Shown one piece after another: positions 27,434-35,540 of a DNA stretch of 63,243 nucleotides. Location of the stretch: the NCBI RefSeq assembly GCF_947504215.1, contig NZ_CANNGO010000017.1, positions 1-63,243 of the forward strand, in the 5' to 3' direction. The notes under the pieces were generated by a model. It did no database searches. It saw nothing but the letters and a program-made list of their open reading frames with translations, and was not told the DNA's origin. The translations under genes were made by a program, and so were the position numbers. The stretch is from an uncultured Ruegeria sp. GTDB taxonomy: Bacteria; Pseudomonadota; Alphaproteobacteria; Rhodobacterales; Rhodobacteraceae. Position 1 is the first letter of the stretch; each line of letters opens with the position of its first letter.

Positions 27434-28486
27434 ATGCCCGAACTCCACAACGCCAACCGCGAATTGCTGACCCCATTGCGCCGCGCGCTTTATGACTGGG
27501 ACGATGCTGCGGTTCGGCGTGCATTGGAGACGTCTTTCTCGCCAGATGCTGTGTTCCATTGCTGCCATCCGTTTGGTGATCAGAGCTGCCCGCAAGCATT
27601 CTTTGAAAACGTGCTGAACCCGCTGCGCAAGGCATGGCCGGATGTCGAGCGACGCGACTGGCTTGTTATGTCGGGTGAAGACGAGCATGGCAGCAATTGG
27701 GTTGGTTGCGGCGGGCACTATGTTGGCACCTTCGCCGTGCCTTTTTGGGATATACCGCCATCAGGCCACTTTGCGCATATGCGGTTTCATGAGTACTACC
27801 GCGTCGCTGACGGCAAGATCGTTGAGATGCAGATGATCTGGGATTTGCCGGAAGTGATGATGCAGGTTGGGGCCTGGCCAATGGCACCGTCGCTGGGGGC
27901 CGAGATATTCATCCCCGGCCCGGCATCAGGCGACGGGCTCTCTCGCCCTGTTCGAGCCGATACTGAGAGCAACGCCAGCCGCAACCTGATCGTCGATATG
28001 TTGAACCACATGAAGCGGCACCCATCGCAAGGTGGGCCTGACGTGATGGAGATGTCGCGCTTTTGGCACGAAGACATGAACTGGTATGGCCCCGCCGGTA
28101 TTGGCACCAGCCGGGGCATTCGGGGGTTCAGAAACTGGCACCAGATTCCTTTTCTGTCGGGCATGCCAGATCGTGGGCAATACCTGGACGAAATCACCTA
28201 TCACTTCTTCGGAGATGGCCCCTATGTCGGTGTCACCGGCTGGCCTGATATGGTTCAAACCGTCACCCATGATGGATGGATGGGCATTGCACCATCGGGC
28301 ACAAAAATAACCATGCGCAGCCTGGACTTCTGGCGCATCTCGGATGGGCGTATCCGGGAAAACTGGGTTCTGGTCGATCTGTTGGATGCATACAGGCAGT
28401 TAGGGGTGGACGTCTTTCGACGATTGCGCGAGTTCAATAAGGCCCGTGTTCCGGGACGCGTACCGTTCCCTGTTGGAGAAGCCTGA
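27434..28486 (+). CDS. Two-domain SnoaL-like protein, group alpha (second copy)
   Basis: A 350-residue protein with two NTF2-like domains (about 15-155 and 185-335). Conserved parts are CCHPFGD, GHFAHMRFHEYYRVADGKIVEM in domain 1 and FWHEDMNWYGPAGIGTS, MRSLDFWRISDGRIRENWVLVD in domain 2. It is the closest local relative of the 17701-18693 product. It is in the middle of the plus arm, and its last base is the first base of the SDR gene, indicating coupled translation. Reaction unknown; it may act just before or after the SDR and the HisD-like enzyme. Confidence 0.8.
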   Translation: MPELHNANRELLTPLRRALYDWDDAAVRRALETSFSPDAVFHCCHPFGDQSCPQAFFENVLNPLRKAWPDVERRDWLVMSGEDEHGSNWVGCGGHYVGTFAVPFWDIPPSGHFAHMRFHEYYRVADGKIVEMQMIWDLPEVMMQVGAWPMAPSLGAEIFIPGPASGDGLSRPVRADTESNASRNLIVDMLNHMKRHPSQGGPDVMEMSRFWHEDMNWYGPAGIGTSRGIRGFRNWHQIPFLSGMPDRGQYLDEITYHFFGDGPYVGVTGWPDMVQTVTHDGWMGIAPSGTKITMRSLDFWRISDGRIRENWVLVDLLDAYRQLGVDVFRRLREFNKARVPGRVPFPVGEA

Positions 28487-29250
28487 TGACCTTACCCCCT
28501 GCCCCGTCCTTCCGTCTTGATGGCAAACGTGCCTTGGTTGCCGGGGCGTCCTCGGGGATAGGTCTCGCCTGCGCAACTGCCTTGGCCAGTCATGGCGCCG
28601 AGGTGACTGTGGCCGCCAGATCCGAAGGCAAACTGGTCGAAGTCGTGGAAGCGTTCGCCGACAAAGGGTGGAAAAGTCACCCTCTGGCATTGGACGTTGC
28701 GGATGTTGCTGCAACCGAAGCTGCCCTAGACGCAGCTGGCCCGTTTGACATTCTGATCAATTCCGCCGGCCTCGCCCGCCACACCCCGGCAGTCGAGACG
28801 TCCGAGGCTGATTTCGACACTGTCAGTGACCTGAATTTCAAAGGCGCCTATTTCCTGACCCGCGCTGTGGCCCGCGGCCTTATCTCTGCAGGCAAGCCGG
28901 GCAGCCTGATCAACATTACCAGCCAGATGGGGCAAGTCGGGGGCGTCGACCGGGCGGTTTACTGCGGAACCAAACACGCGGTTGAAGGCTTCACCAAAGC
29001 CATGGCGATCGAATGGGGCCCGCTTGGCATACGTGTCAACACCATCGCCCCAACCTTCATCCGCACGCCTTTGGGTGAGCAAACACTGGCCATACCCGAA
29101 CGGCGGGCCTGGATTGAAGACAAGATAAAGCTCGGGCGCGTTGGCGAACTTAGCGATTTGACGGGTGCTGCTGTCTATTTGGCATCGGAAGCGGCAAGCC
29201 TTGTGACCGGCACGGCATTGCTGGTGGATGGCGGATGGACGGCAGGCTGA
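28486..29250 (+). CDS. Short-chain dehydrogenase/reductase
   Basis: A 254-residue classical SDR. It has the nucleotide motif GASSGIG (20-26), NSAG (92-95), and the catalytic Ser146, Tyr159 and Lys163 (YCGTK). The C-terminal LVTGTALLVDGGWTAG is typical. It probably oxidises or reduces a secondary hydroxyl of the pathway intermediate, with NAD(P). It starts in the stop codon of the previous gene and ends in the first base of the LacI gene. Together with the HisD-like enzyme it recalls the SDR/HpsN pairing of sulfonated polyol oxidation, but the substrate is not defined. Confidence 0.9.
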   Translation: MTLPPAPSFRLDGKRALVAGASSGIGLACATALASHGAEVTVAARSEGKLVEVVEAFADKGWKSHPLALDVADVAATEAALDAAGPFDILINSAGLARHTPAVETSEADFDTVSDLNFKGAYFLTRAVARGLISAGKPGSLINITSQMGQVGGVDRAVYCGTKHAVEGFTKAMAIEWGPLGIRVNTIAPTFIRTPLGEQTLAIPERRAWIEDKIKLGRVGELSDLTGAAVYLASEAASLVTGTALLVDGGWTAG

Positions 29251-30263
29251 TGGCGGATAAGGTCACATCATCTGACGTCGCGCGCCGGGCCGGTGTCAGC
29301 CAGTCGGCGGTCAGCCGCGTCTTCACCCCCGGCGCATCGGCGTCAGCAACAACCCGTAACAAAGTCATGAAGGCCGCCGAGGATTTGGGGTATCGCCCAA
29401 ACACTCTGGCGCGCGCGATGATCACGGGTAAAAGCCGGGTGATCGGTGTGGTCGTCGCCTATCTGGAAAACCAATTCTACCCGATGGCGCTAGAGTATCT
29501 GGACCGCGCTCTGAAGGAACGCGGCTATCACATCCTGCTGTTTATGGCCAAGAACGACGATAGCGTCGGCCAGATCGTCGAAGAGCTGATGTCCTATCAG
29601 GTTGACGGAATCATCACCGCCTCGGTCGACATGTCGAACGACATTGCCAAACGCTGCGACGACGCTGGTATCCCTGTGATCATGTTCAACCGAGGGCAGG
29701 AAACCGGAGATCTGGCGCAGGTGACCTCGGACAATGTCGAAGGCGCGCGTGCCGTCGCTCATTTTTTGGCCTCTGCCGGGCATAAGAAGATAGCGCATAT
29801 TTCGGGCTGGCAGGACTCCTCAACCGGCCTGGAGCGTATGCGTGGGTTTGTAGAAGGGTTGAAAGAACACGATCTTGCGCCATTCACTGTCGAAGACGGT
29901 AAGTACAATCAGCAAGAGGCGTCGGCGATTGCCCGAAAGCTTTGTAGTGTTGCGAACCGGCCAGACGCAATTTTTGTCGGCAACGATCATATGGCTTTTG
30001 CTGTTATGGACACGTTGCGGTTTGAACTGGGGCTGTCGGTTCCCAATGACGTCAGCATTGTCGGCTATGACGATGTCCCGATCGCGGCGTGGCCCGCTTA
30101 CGACCTGACAACCATTCGCCAACCCATCAACAAGATGGTCACGGCAACGGTTGATGTCTTGCTTGCCAGAATTGAACGGGGCGCGGCCTCGGAACGCATT
30201 CAGATACCCGGACCCCTCAAAATCAGGGGTTCGGCCAGAAAGCCAAAAGGTTTCACCACATGA
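29250..30263 (+). CDS. LacI-family transcriptional regulator
   Basis: A 337-residue repressor-type regulator. The N-terminal helix-turn-helix (VTSSDVARRAGVSQSAVSRVF) and hinge (LGYRPNTLARAMITGKS) are followed by a periplasmic-binding-like effector domain (IGVVVAYLENQFYPMALEYL through VSIVGYDDVPIAAWPAYDLTTIRQP). ATG 29250 overlaps the SDR stop (TGATG); an in-frame ATG 15 bases earlier is less likely. It is embedded in the operon rather than at its edge, so it probably controls its own transcript through the divergent promoter, released by an imported or derived metabolite. Confidence 0.9.
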   Translation: MADKVTSSDVARRAGVSQSAVSRVFTPGASASATTRNKVMKAAEDLGYRPNTLARAMITGKSRVIGVVVAYLENQFYPMALEYLDRALKERGYHILLFMAKNDDSVGQIVEELMSYQVDGIITASVDMSNDIAKRCDDAGIPVIMFNRGQETGDLAQVTSDNVEGARAVAHFLASAGHKKIAHISGWQDSSTGLERMRGFVEGLKEHDLAPFTVEDGKYNQQEASAIARKLCSVANRPDAIFVGNDHMAFAVMDTLRFELGLSVPNDVSIVGYDDVPIAAWPAYDLTTIRQPINKMVTATVDVLLARIERGAASERIQIPGPLKIRGSARKPKGFTT

Positions 30264-31231
30264 CATACGCAACAAAGTGGAAAGACTTTCCGGACTACAT
30301 CATCGGCATCACCAAAGAGATCTGGGAAGATCGCGGGACCGAGACATTGAACCGCTATTACGCACCCGAAATTCCAGTGCGGACACCCATGGGTCTTAGC
30401 CGGGGCAATCAGGGCGTTATCGCGGCCACGATGGCCACATGCCACGAGTTTCCGGACAGGCAGCTGATGGCCGAAGATGTGATATGGTCCAATTCGGAAC
30501 AGCACGGGTATCTGTCGTCGCACCGTTTGCTGACGACTGCCACGCATTTGCAGGACGGCCAGTTCGGCAAAGCCAGCGGTCGAAAATGGACCGTTCGCGT
30601 GATCGCTGATTGTGCCGCAAAGGGCGACACCATCTATGATGAATGGCTTGTTCGGGACTATGGTGGCCTGGTGCGCCAGCTAGGGTTCGAGCCGAAAGAC
30701 TATACCCGCGACCTGATCGCCGCCGAAGGCGGGCCGGAAAGGGCCGCACGACCTTTCACACCAGACATCGATGTGGACGGCGGGTACCATGGAACCGGCA
30801 ATGATAATGCCTGGGGCGCACAATATGCAGACACATTGACCCGGATTATGAATAAGGATTTCAATCACATCCTCGCGGACTATGATCGGGCAGTGATCGG
30901 TGAATATGCCGGGTCCAAACAGGCCATCGGCCGAGAGGCTGCCAGCCGGTTCTGGGTCGGCCTCCGCTCGTCATTCCCCAACGCGACCTTTAAAATCCAT
31001 CACCAGATTGGCATGGAGGGCGGAATGATGCCCCCTCGGGCGGCGATCCGCTGGTCCTTGGACGGGGTACATGATGGATGGGGCGCATTTGGTCGACCAA
31101 CCAGTGCCAACGTTCACATCATGGGCATGTCACATGCCGAATTTGGGCCATGGGGGCTCCGCCGGGAATTCAGCCTGTATGACGACGTTGCCATCTGGAA
31201 ACAAATCCTTCTGCAAACCGGGGATGTCTGA
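30260..31231 (+). CDS. Two-domain SnoaL-like protein, group beta (second copy)
   Basis: A 323-residue protein with two NTF2-like domains (about 8-140 and 190-320). Domain 1 has DYIIGITKEIWEDRGTETLNRYY, EDVIWSNSEQHGYLSSHRL and RVIADCAAKGDTIYDEWLVRDY; domain 2 has DYDRAVIGEYAGSKQAIGRE and IRWSLDGVHDGWGAFG. It lacks the usual DFW element of the alpha and gamma groups. It is paralogous to the 18748-19884 product. Its ATG overlaps the LacI stop (ATGA). Function unknown. Confidence 0.8.
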   Translation: MTYATKWKDFPDYIIGITKEIWEDRGTETLNRYYAPEIPVRTPMGLSRGNQGVIAATMATCHEFPDRQLMAEDVIWSNSEQHGYLSSHRLLTTATHLQDGQFGKASGRKWTVRVIADCAAKGDTIYDEWLVRDYGGLVRQLGFEPKDYTRDLIAAEGGPERAARPFTPDIDVDGGYHGTGNDNAWGAQYADTLTRIMNKDFNHILADYDRAVIGEYAGSKQAIGREAASRFWVGLRSSFPNATFKIHHQIGMEGGMMPPRAAIRWSLDGVHDGWGAFGRPTSANVHIMGMSHAEFGPWGLRREFSLYDDVAIWKQILLQTGDV

Positions 31232-31348
31232 GTGTCCTATAAGGTTGCATATCTGGATGCCAGCCAGGCCGCGCGACGCTTTCACGCGCATCGTGCCAGT
31301 TTGCGGGCGCGGCGGCTGAATAATCGTCCTCCGGGGCGCGGGGTGTGA
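31232..31348 (+). CDS. Possible 38-residue basic peptide
   Basis: A GTG directly after the previous stop opens 38 codons (MSYKVAYLDASQAARRFHAH...) ending in TGA. The product is rich in Arg and Ala. Immediate juxtaposition with the upstream stop would allow translation re-initiation, but there is no separate ribosome site and the end lies in the hairpin at 31340-31360. It may be chance. Confidence 0.2.
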   Translation: MSYKVAYLDASQAARRFHAHRASLRARRLNNRPPGRGV

Positions 31349-31360
31349 TCCCAACACCCC
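31340..31360 (+). promoter_or_regulatory. Intercistronic hairpin before the bicupin gene
   Basis: GGGGTGT, loop GATCCCA, ACACCCC gives a perfect seven-base-pair stem, with no T-run. It lies in the only sizeable gap (about 150 bases) of the distal plus arm, just before a strong ribosome site. It may tune or protect the distal transcript. Confidence 0.45.
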
Positions 31361-31380
31361 CAATTCCAAGGAGATTTGAC

Positions 31381-32340
31381 ATGAGCAACATTCAACAACG
31401 CATCGTCCGCTATGGCGAGTTGAAACCCTGCAAGACAGCTTTCATTGACGCCCACACCCCGGGGTCGGACCAAAAAGAGAACTTTACCATCATCGGAGGC
31501 GGCGTCTCCGAAAGCCCCGATCAACATGTCCACATCACGGACAAGATCGGTTTCAATATCGGTGCGGCCGGTCAGCCACCGAACTGCCGGAATTCACTGC
31601 ACAGTCACACCACGGCCGAGGTGTTCTTCGTCGCCAAAGGTCGCTGGCGGTTCTTCTGGGGCCTGCACGGCACAGCGGGTGAGTTCATTGCCGAAGAAGG
31701 CGATATTTTCAACATTCCAACCGGCATCTTTCGCGGCTTCGAAAACGTCGGCCAAGACTATGGGATGATCATGGCAATCCTGGGCGGTGACGATGCCGGT
31801 GGCGGTGTCACATGGGCACCTCAGGTGATCGAAGACGCGCAAGCGCACGGGCTGATGCTGGGTGACAATGGCGTTCTGTATGACTCGAAGAAGGGCGAAG
31901 AACTGCCGCACAACGTGCACCCGATGCCGTTGTTGACCAAGGAGCAGTTGAAGGCGTTCCCGGAGGTTCCTGTAGAAGAGGTTGTGGGCAAATACGTCGC
32001 CCGCTACTGGGATCTGATGGCATTGTCTGCCGGCAAGCCCGCTGTTGTGATTGGCGAAAATGGGGTGATCAAAGACAAGCCGGGGTTCGAGGTCGATTTC
32101 CTTGGGCGCGGGTCCAGCATCACCGCGCCGGTCAAGGCCGACAAACCGGTTGTTCTGATGCCCGCCAGCGGACACTGGCGCATCGCCGTCGACGGGTATG
32201 AGACGACGATATCAAGCGGAGATACCGCACTGGTGCTGCCGGGAGAAAGCTACAGCGCCGCGCCATCAATGACGGGCCATGCCGGAATGTACCGCATCAC
32301 CGCAACCAATGATCCGGCTGGAGCAACTTGGACAGGATGA
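31381..32340 (+). CDS. Two-cupin (bicupin) protein
   Basis: A 319-residue protein with two cupin barrels. The first (about 60-140) has a metal motif in LHSHTTAEVFFVAKGRWRFFWG (HxH and Glu) and EGDIFNIPTGIFRGFENV. The second (about 240-315) is a weaker barrel with VVLMPASGHWRIAVDGYE and SGDTALVLPGESY, without the metal histidines. Such proteins act as isomerases, dioxygenases, lyases or ligand-binding modules. ATG 31381 follows AAGGAG by seven bases. The end overlaps the methyltransferase start (ATGA). Confidence 0.85.
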   Translation: MSNIQQRIVRYGELKPCKTAFIDAHTPGSDQKENFTIIGGGVSESPDQHVHITDKIGFNIGAAGQPPNCRNSLHSHTTAEVFFVAKGRWRFFWGLHGTAGEFIAEEGDIFNIPTGIFRGFENVGQDYGMIMAILGGDDAGGGVTWAPQVIEDAQAHGLMLGDNGVLYDSKKGEELPHNVHPMPLLTKEQLKAFPEVPVEEVVGKYVARYWDLMALSAGKPAVVIGENGVIKDKPGFEVDFLGRGSSITAPVKADKPVVLMPASGHWRIAVDGYETTISSGDTALVLPGESYSAAPSMTGHAGMYRITATNDPAGATWTG

Positions 32341-32939
32341 GCGCCGATCCCCAAGACACCTACGCCGTCTATGAGCGACAGGCCGCTGCATATGATGCAA
32401 CACGCTCGCGCGCGTTGTTTGAAGCGCGCTGGTTGACGCGCTTCACTGCAAGCTTGAAGCCGGGCGATCATGTTCTGGATTTGGGTTGTGGCACCGGCGA
32501 GCCGATTGCACGTTGGTTCAAGGCCGAAGGGTTCACCGTCACCGGCGTCGACTTTTCCGAAGCCATGCTGACGATTGCACGAAAACGTTGGCCAGAAGGC
32601 GACTGGGTTCAGGCGGATATGCGCGATTTCCAACTGGGTCAGCTGTTCGACGGCATCATCGCCTGGAACAGTTTTTTCCATCTGACTGCAGATGAACAAC
32701 AAGACTGTATCGCCCGCATGTCGCGTCATCTGCGCGTTGGCGGCATGTTGATGCTGACCGTCGGTCCCGGTGCGGGTGAGACACACGGCACGGTTGGTAC
32801 CGAACTGGTGTATCACGCGTCGCTTTCGCCTGCGGGCTATGCCTCTTGTCTTGAAGAAAACGGGCTGCGCATGACGGGGTTCCTGGCCATGGACCCTGAA
32901 ACGGAACGCCACACCGTATTGATGGCCCGCAAGATTTAA
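32337..32939 (+). CDS. SAM-dependent methyltransferase, class I
   Basis: A 200-residue methyltransferase with motif I VLDLGCGTGE, the acidic strand end VTGVDFS, QADMRDF, and a motif IV-like FDGIIAWNSFFHL. Its substrate is not visible. ATG 32337 overlaps the bicupin stop. It sits directly before a MetE-core protein, so the two may handle the same methyl group: one donating via SAM, the other accepting or removing a methyl group. Confidence 0.88.
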   Translation: MSADPQDTYAVYERQAAAYDATRSRALFEARWLTRFTASLKPGDHVLDLGCGTGEPIARWFKAEGFTVTGVDFSEAMLTIARKRWPEGDWVQADMRDFQLGQLFDGIIAWNSFFHLTADEQQDCIARMSRHLRVGGMLMLTVGPGAGETHGTVGTELVYHASLSPAGYASCLEENGLRMTGFLAMDPETERHTVLMARKI

Positions 32940-32949
32940 GGAGATTTCC

Positions 32950-34077
32950 ATGCCAGTAAAAACAACACATGTCGGTTCGCTGCCACGCACACAAGAGGTG
33001 GTGGATTTCATCTTTGCCCGTGAACGTGAAGAACCCTATGACACGGCGGCGTTTGATGCCTGCATGACATCGGCAGTGTCCGACACAGTCAAGCAGCAAA
33101 AGTCGGCCGGGATCGACATCGTGTCGGATGGCGAGACCTCCAAGATCAGCTATGCGACTTATGTCAAAGATCGCTACACCGGGTTTTCGGGCGATAGCCC
33201 CAGAAACGCACCAGCTGACCTAAAGCTGTTCCCCAGCTTCCTGCAGCGATTGGCGGATCAGGGTGGCACCCCGCAATATGCCAGGCCCATGTGCACCGGC
33301 GAGGTCCGCTCGAAAGGGCAGGATGAGCTGAACAAGGACATTGCGAACCTGAAAGTAGCAATGGCCAAGCACGGCGTGTCGCGCGGATTTATGAATGCGG
33401 CAAGCCCCGGCGTGATTTCCCTGTTCCTGCAGAATGACTTTTACAAAACGCGCGAAGCCTACCTGACAGCGCTGGCCGACGCGATGAAAGAGGAATACCA
33501 GACGATCGTCGCCGCAGGGTTGGACGTGCAACTGGACTGCCCAGATCTCGCTTTGTCGCGCCATATGCTCTTCACCGACTTGTCAGATGACGAATTCGTC
33601 AAGGTTGCGCAGACACATGTGGATGCCTTGAACCACGCCCTCGAAAACGTGCCGGCTGATCGTGTTCGGATCCACATCTGCTGGGGTAACTACGAGGGCC
33701 CGCACCTGTGCGACATCCCGATGTCCAAAATGTTTGATACGCTGATGGCCACGAAATCACGATATGTGCTGTTCGAAACGTCCAACCCCCGCCACGGCCA
33801 TGAATGGACGGTTTTCCGCGATCGCAAAGATGACATCCCGGATGACAAGGTTTTGGTGCCCGGCGTCGTGGATACGACCACGAATTTCGTGGAACACCCT
33901 GAGCTTGTAGCACAGCGTATCCAACGCTTTACTAACATCGTCGGCACCGAGCGGGTTATTGCTGGCAGCGATTGCGGGTTTGGGACCTTCGCAGGCTTTG
34001 GCGCGGTCGATCCGTCAATTGCCTATGCCAAGCTTGCTGCTCTCTCGGAAGGGGCCGCATCCGTTTCGGGGGCGTGA
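32950..34077 (+). CDS. MetE C-terminal-like zinc methyltransferase (cobalamin-independent methionine synthase II family)
   Basis: A 375-residue protein corresponding only to the catalytic half of MetE. The zinc ligands of MetE are matched by H242 and C244 (RIHICWG), E276 (VLFETSNPRH) and C342 (GSDCGFG). The substrate-recognition part has CPDLALSRH. Full MetE is about 750 residues, so this is a core version, as found among non-biosynthetic members that move methyl or alkyl groups between thiols and other carriers. AAGGAG precedes ATG 32950. Its place in a catabolic operon suggests demethylation or thiol transfer; this is inference. Confidence 0.85.
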   Translation: MPVKTTHVGSLPRTQEVVDFIFAREREEPYDTAAFDACMTSAVSDTVKQQKSAGIDIVSDGETSKISYATYVKDRYTGFSGDSPRNAPADLKLFPSFLQRLADQGGTPQYARPMCTGEVRSKGQDELNKDIANLKVAMAKHGVSRGFMNAASPGVISLFLQNDFYKTREAYLTALADAMKEEYQTIVAAGLDVQLDCPDLALSRHMLFTDLSDDEFVKVAQTHVDALNHALENVPADRVRIHICWGNYEGPHLCDIPMSKMFDTLMATKSRYVLFETSNPRHGHEWTVFRDRKDDIPDDKVLVPGVVDTTTNFVEHPELVAQRIQRFTNIVGTERVIAGSDCGFGTFAGFGAVDPSIAYAKLAALSEGAASVSGA

Positions 34078-34785
34078 ATGACACCTCTGGTCTTGTTGCC
34101 GGGCATGATGTGTGATGGCCGGCTGTTCACACCACAGATCGAGGTATTTTCTACCGAGCGCCCCGTTCTAGTTCCGGCATTGTCAGGTGACACAACAATG
34201 GCCGGGATCGCAGCACGCGTGTTAGAGCAAGCGCCCGTGCGTTTTGCGCTGTGTGGACTTTCCATGGGGGGCATCGTTGCGATGGAAATCGTGCGCCAGG
34301 CTCGGGAAAAGGTTACCGGATTGGCTTTGCTTGACACAAACCCATTGGCCGAAATCAAAGAGGTTCAGGACCGTCGCGGGCCCCAAATCCAGCGCGCGCG
34401 CGCGGGCCAGTTGGACAGCGTGATGCGGGATGAAATGAAACCAAACTACCTGAGCCACGGCGACAATCGGGCCGAAATCCTGGACCTGTGCATGGACATG
34501 GCATTGGAGCTGGGGCCTCAGGTGTTTTGCGAGCAGTCAATCGCGCTGCGGGATCGTCTGGATCAAACCGAAACTCTGCGCCAGTTCGACAAGCCCGCGT
34601 TGGTGCTGTGCGGCCGCGAAGACATGCTTTGCCCGATAGCGCGGCATGAATTGATGCACGATCTTCTGCCCCAGTCCAAACTTGTGATCATTGATGGCGC
34701 AGGACATTTGCCGACATTGGAAAAACCCGCAGAGACCACGCAGGCCCTGCACCACTGGCTAAAGGATGTTGATGATGAACGATGA
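34078..34785 (+). CDS. Alpha/beta hydrolase
   Basis: A 235-residue hydrolase. The nucleophile elbow is GLSMGG (Ser in CGLSMGGIVAME), the acid is probably the Asp of CGREDMLCP and the catalytic His lies in DGAGHLPTLEKP. N-terminal VLLPGMMCDGRLF carries the oxyanion region. It starts at the base after the MetE-like stop and overlaps the RraA-like gene by 20 bases. A role in ester, lactone or carbon-carbon hydrolysis is likely; substrate unknown. Confidence 0.88.
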   Translation: MTPLVLLPGMMCDGRLFTPQIEVFSTERPVLVPALSGDTTMAGIAARVLEQAPVRFALCGLSMGGIVAMEIVRQAREKVTGLALLDTNPLAEIKEVQDRRGPQIQRARAGQLDSVMRDEMKPNYLSHGDNRAEILDLCMDMALELGPQVFCEQSIALRDRLDQTETLRQFDKPALVLCGREDMLCPIARHELMHDLLPQSKLVIIDGAGHLPTLEKPAETTQALHHWLKDVDDER

Positions 34786-35470
34786 TCTGTTGACGCTTCT
34801 GAGAAAGGTTGACACGCCCACCGTATGCAATGCAATCGAAGTGGCACAAGGCGGACGTGGCTTTGACCGGTTCACAAAAGGCACAGTGCTGTGCAGCGAC
34901 CCCGACGCCGGAGCCATTGTCGGTTATGCACGAACCGCCCGCATCGCCGCCGTAAACCCACCAACGGAACCGGCGGATGTCATCAAAGCCCGCCGCATGG
35001 ATTATTATCGCCACATGGCAGAAGGACCACGCCCTGGTGTTGCGGTGGTCGAAGACTTGGACGGCCAAAACGCCGTTGGTGCCTTCTGGGGTGAGATCAA
35101 TACGACCGTGCACAAGGGCTTTGGCCTGTCCGGCGCACTGACAAACGGTGTCATGCGCGATCTTGGAGATTTACCTCCGAGCTTTCCGGTCATCGCTGGT
35201 TCAATAGGTCCCAGCCACGGCTTTGTTCACGTTCGAGAAATTGGAACGCCTGTTCGTGTCTTTGGCATGGTCGTCAAAGACGGAGATTTGATTCATGCCG
35301 ACCGCCATGGAGCGTTGGTCATCCCAAACGCTGACATTCCCAATTTGGCCGCGGCCATTCACACACTACTAGCAAATGAAAAGCTTGTTCTCGATCCAGC
35401 GCGGGTCGAAGGTTTTGACTTTGACGCCTTCGAAAAGGCCTGGACAGAATTCGAAGCGGCTCGCACATAG
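34766..35470 (+). CDS. RraA-like protein (4-hydroxy-4-methyl-2-oxoglutarate aldolase family)
   Basis: A 234-residue member of the RraA/HMG aldolase family. The signature region is GAFWGEINTTVHKGFGLSGALTNGVMRDLGDL, with the Arg-Asp pair that binds divalent metal and pyruvate enolate in the aldolases. DGDLIHADRHGALVIP is also typical. It could split an intermediate into pyruvate or glyoxylate plus a second product, giving the pathway an exit to central metabolism. Starts ATG 34766, 34772 and 34775 are all close. It is the last gene of the plus arm. Confidence 0.85.
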   Translation: MLMMNDDLLTLLRKVDTPTVCNAIEVAQGGRGFDRFTKGTVLCSDPDAGAIVGYARTARIAAVNPPTEPADVIKARRMDYYRHMAEGPRPGVAVVEDLDGQNAVGAFWGEINTTVHKGFGLSGALTNGVMRDLGDLPPSFPVIAGSIGPSHGFVHVREIGTPVRVFGMVVKDGDLIHADRHGALVIPNADIPNLAAAIHTLLANEKLVLDPARVEGFDFDAFEKAWTEFEAART

Positions 35471-35540
35471 TCTCCCGACTCAGTACCCTTGAAAGCCAGC
35501 CATAACAAAAGGCAAACGTGACCTTTGTTTGATCCGCAAT

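Noticed and set aside
35486..35531. Terminator between the RraA-like and aminopeptidase genes
   Set aside because: Only a five-base-pair AAAGG/CCTTT stem with a nine-base loop and a broken T-run; too weak to list.
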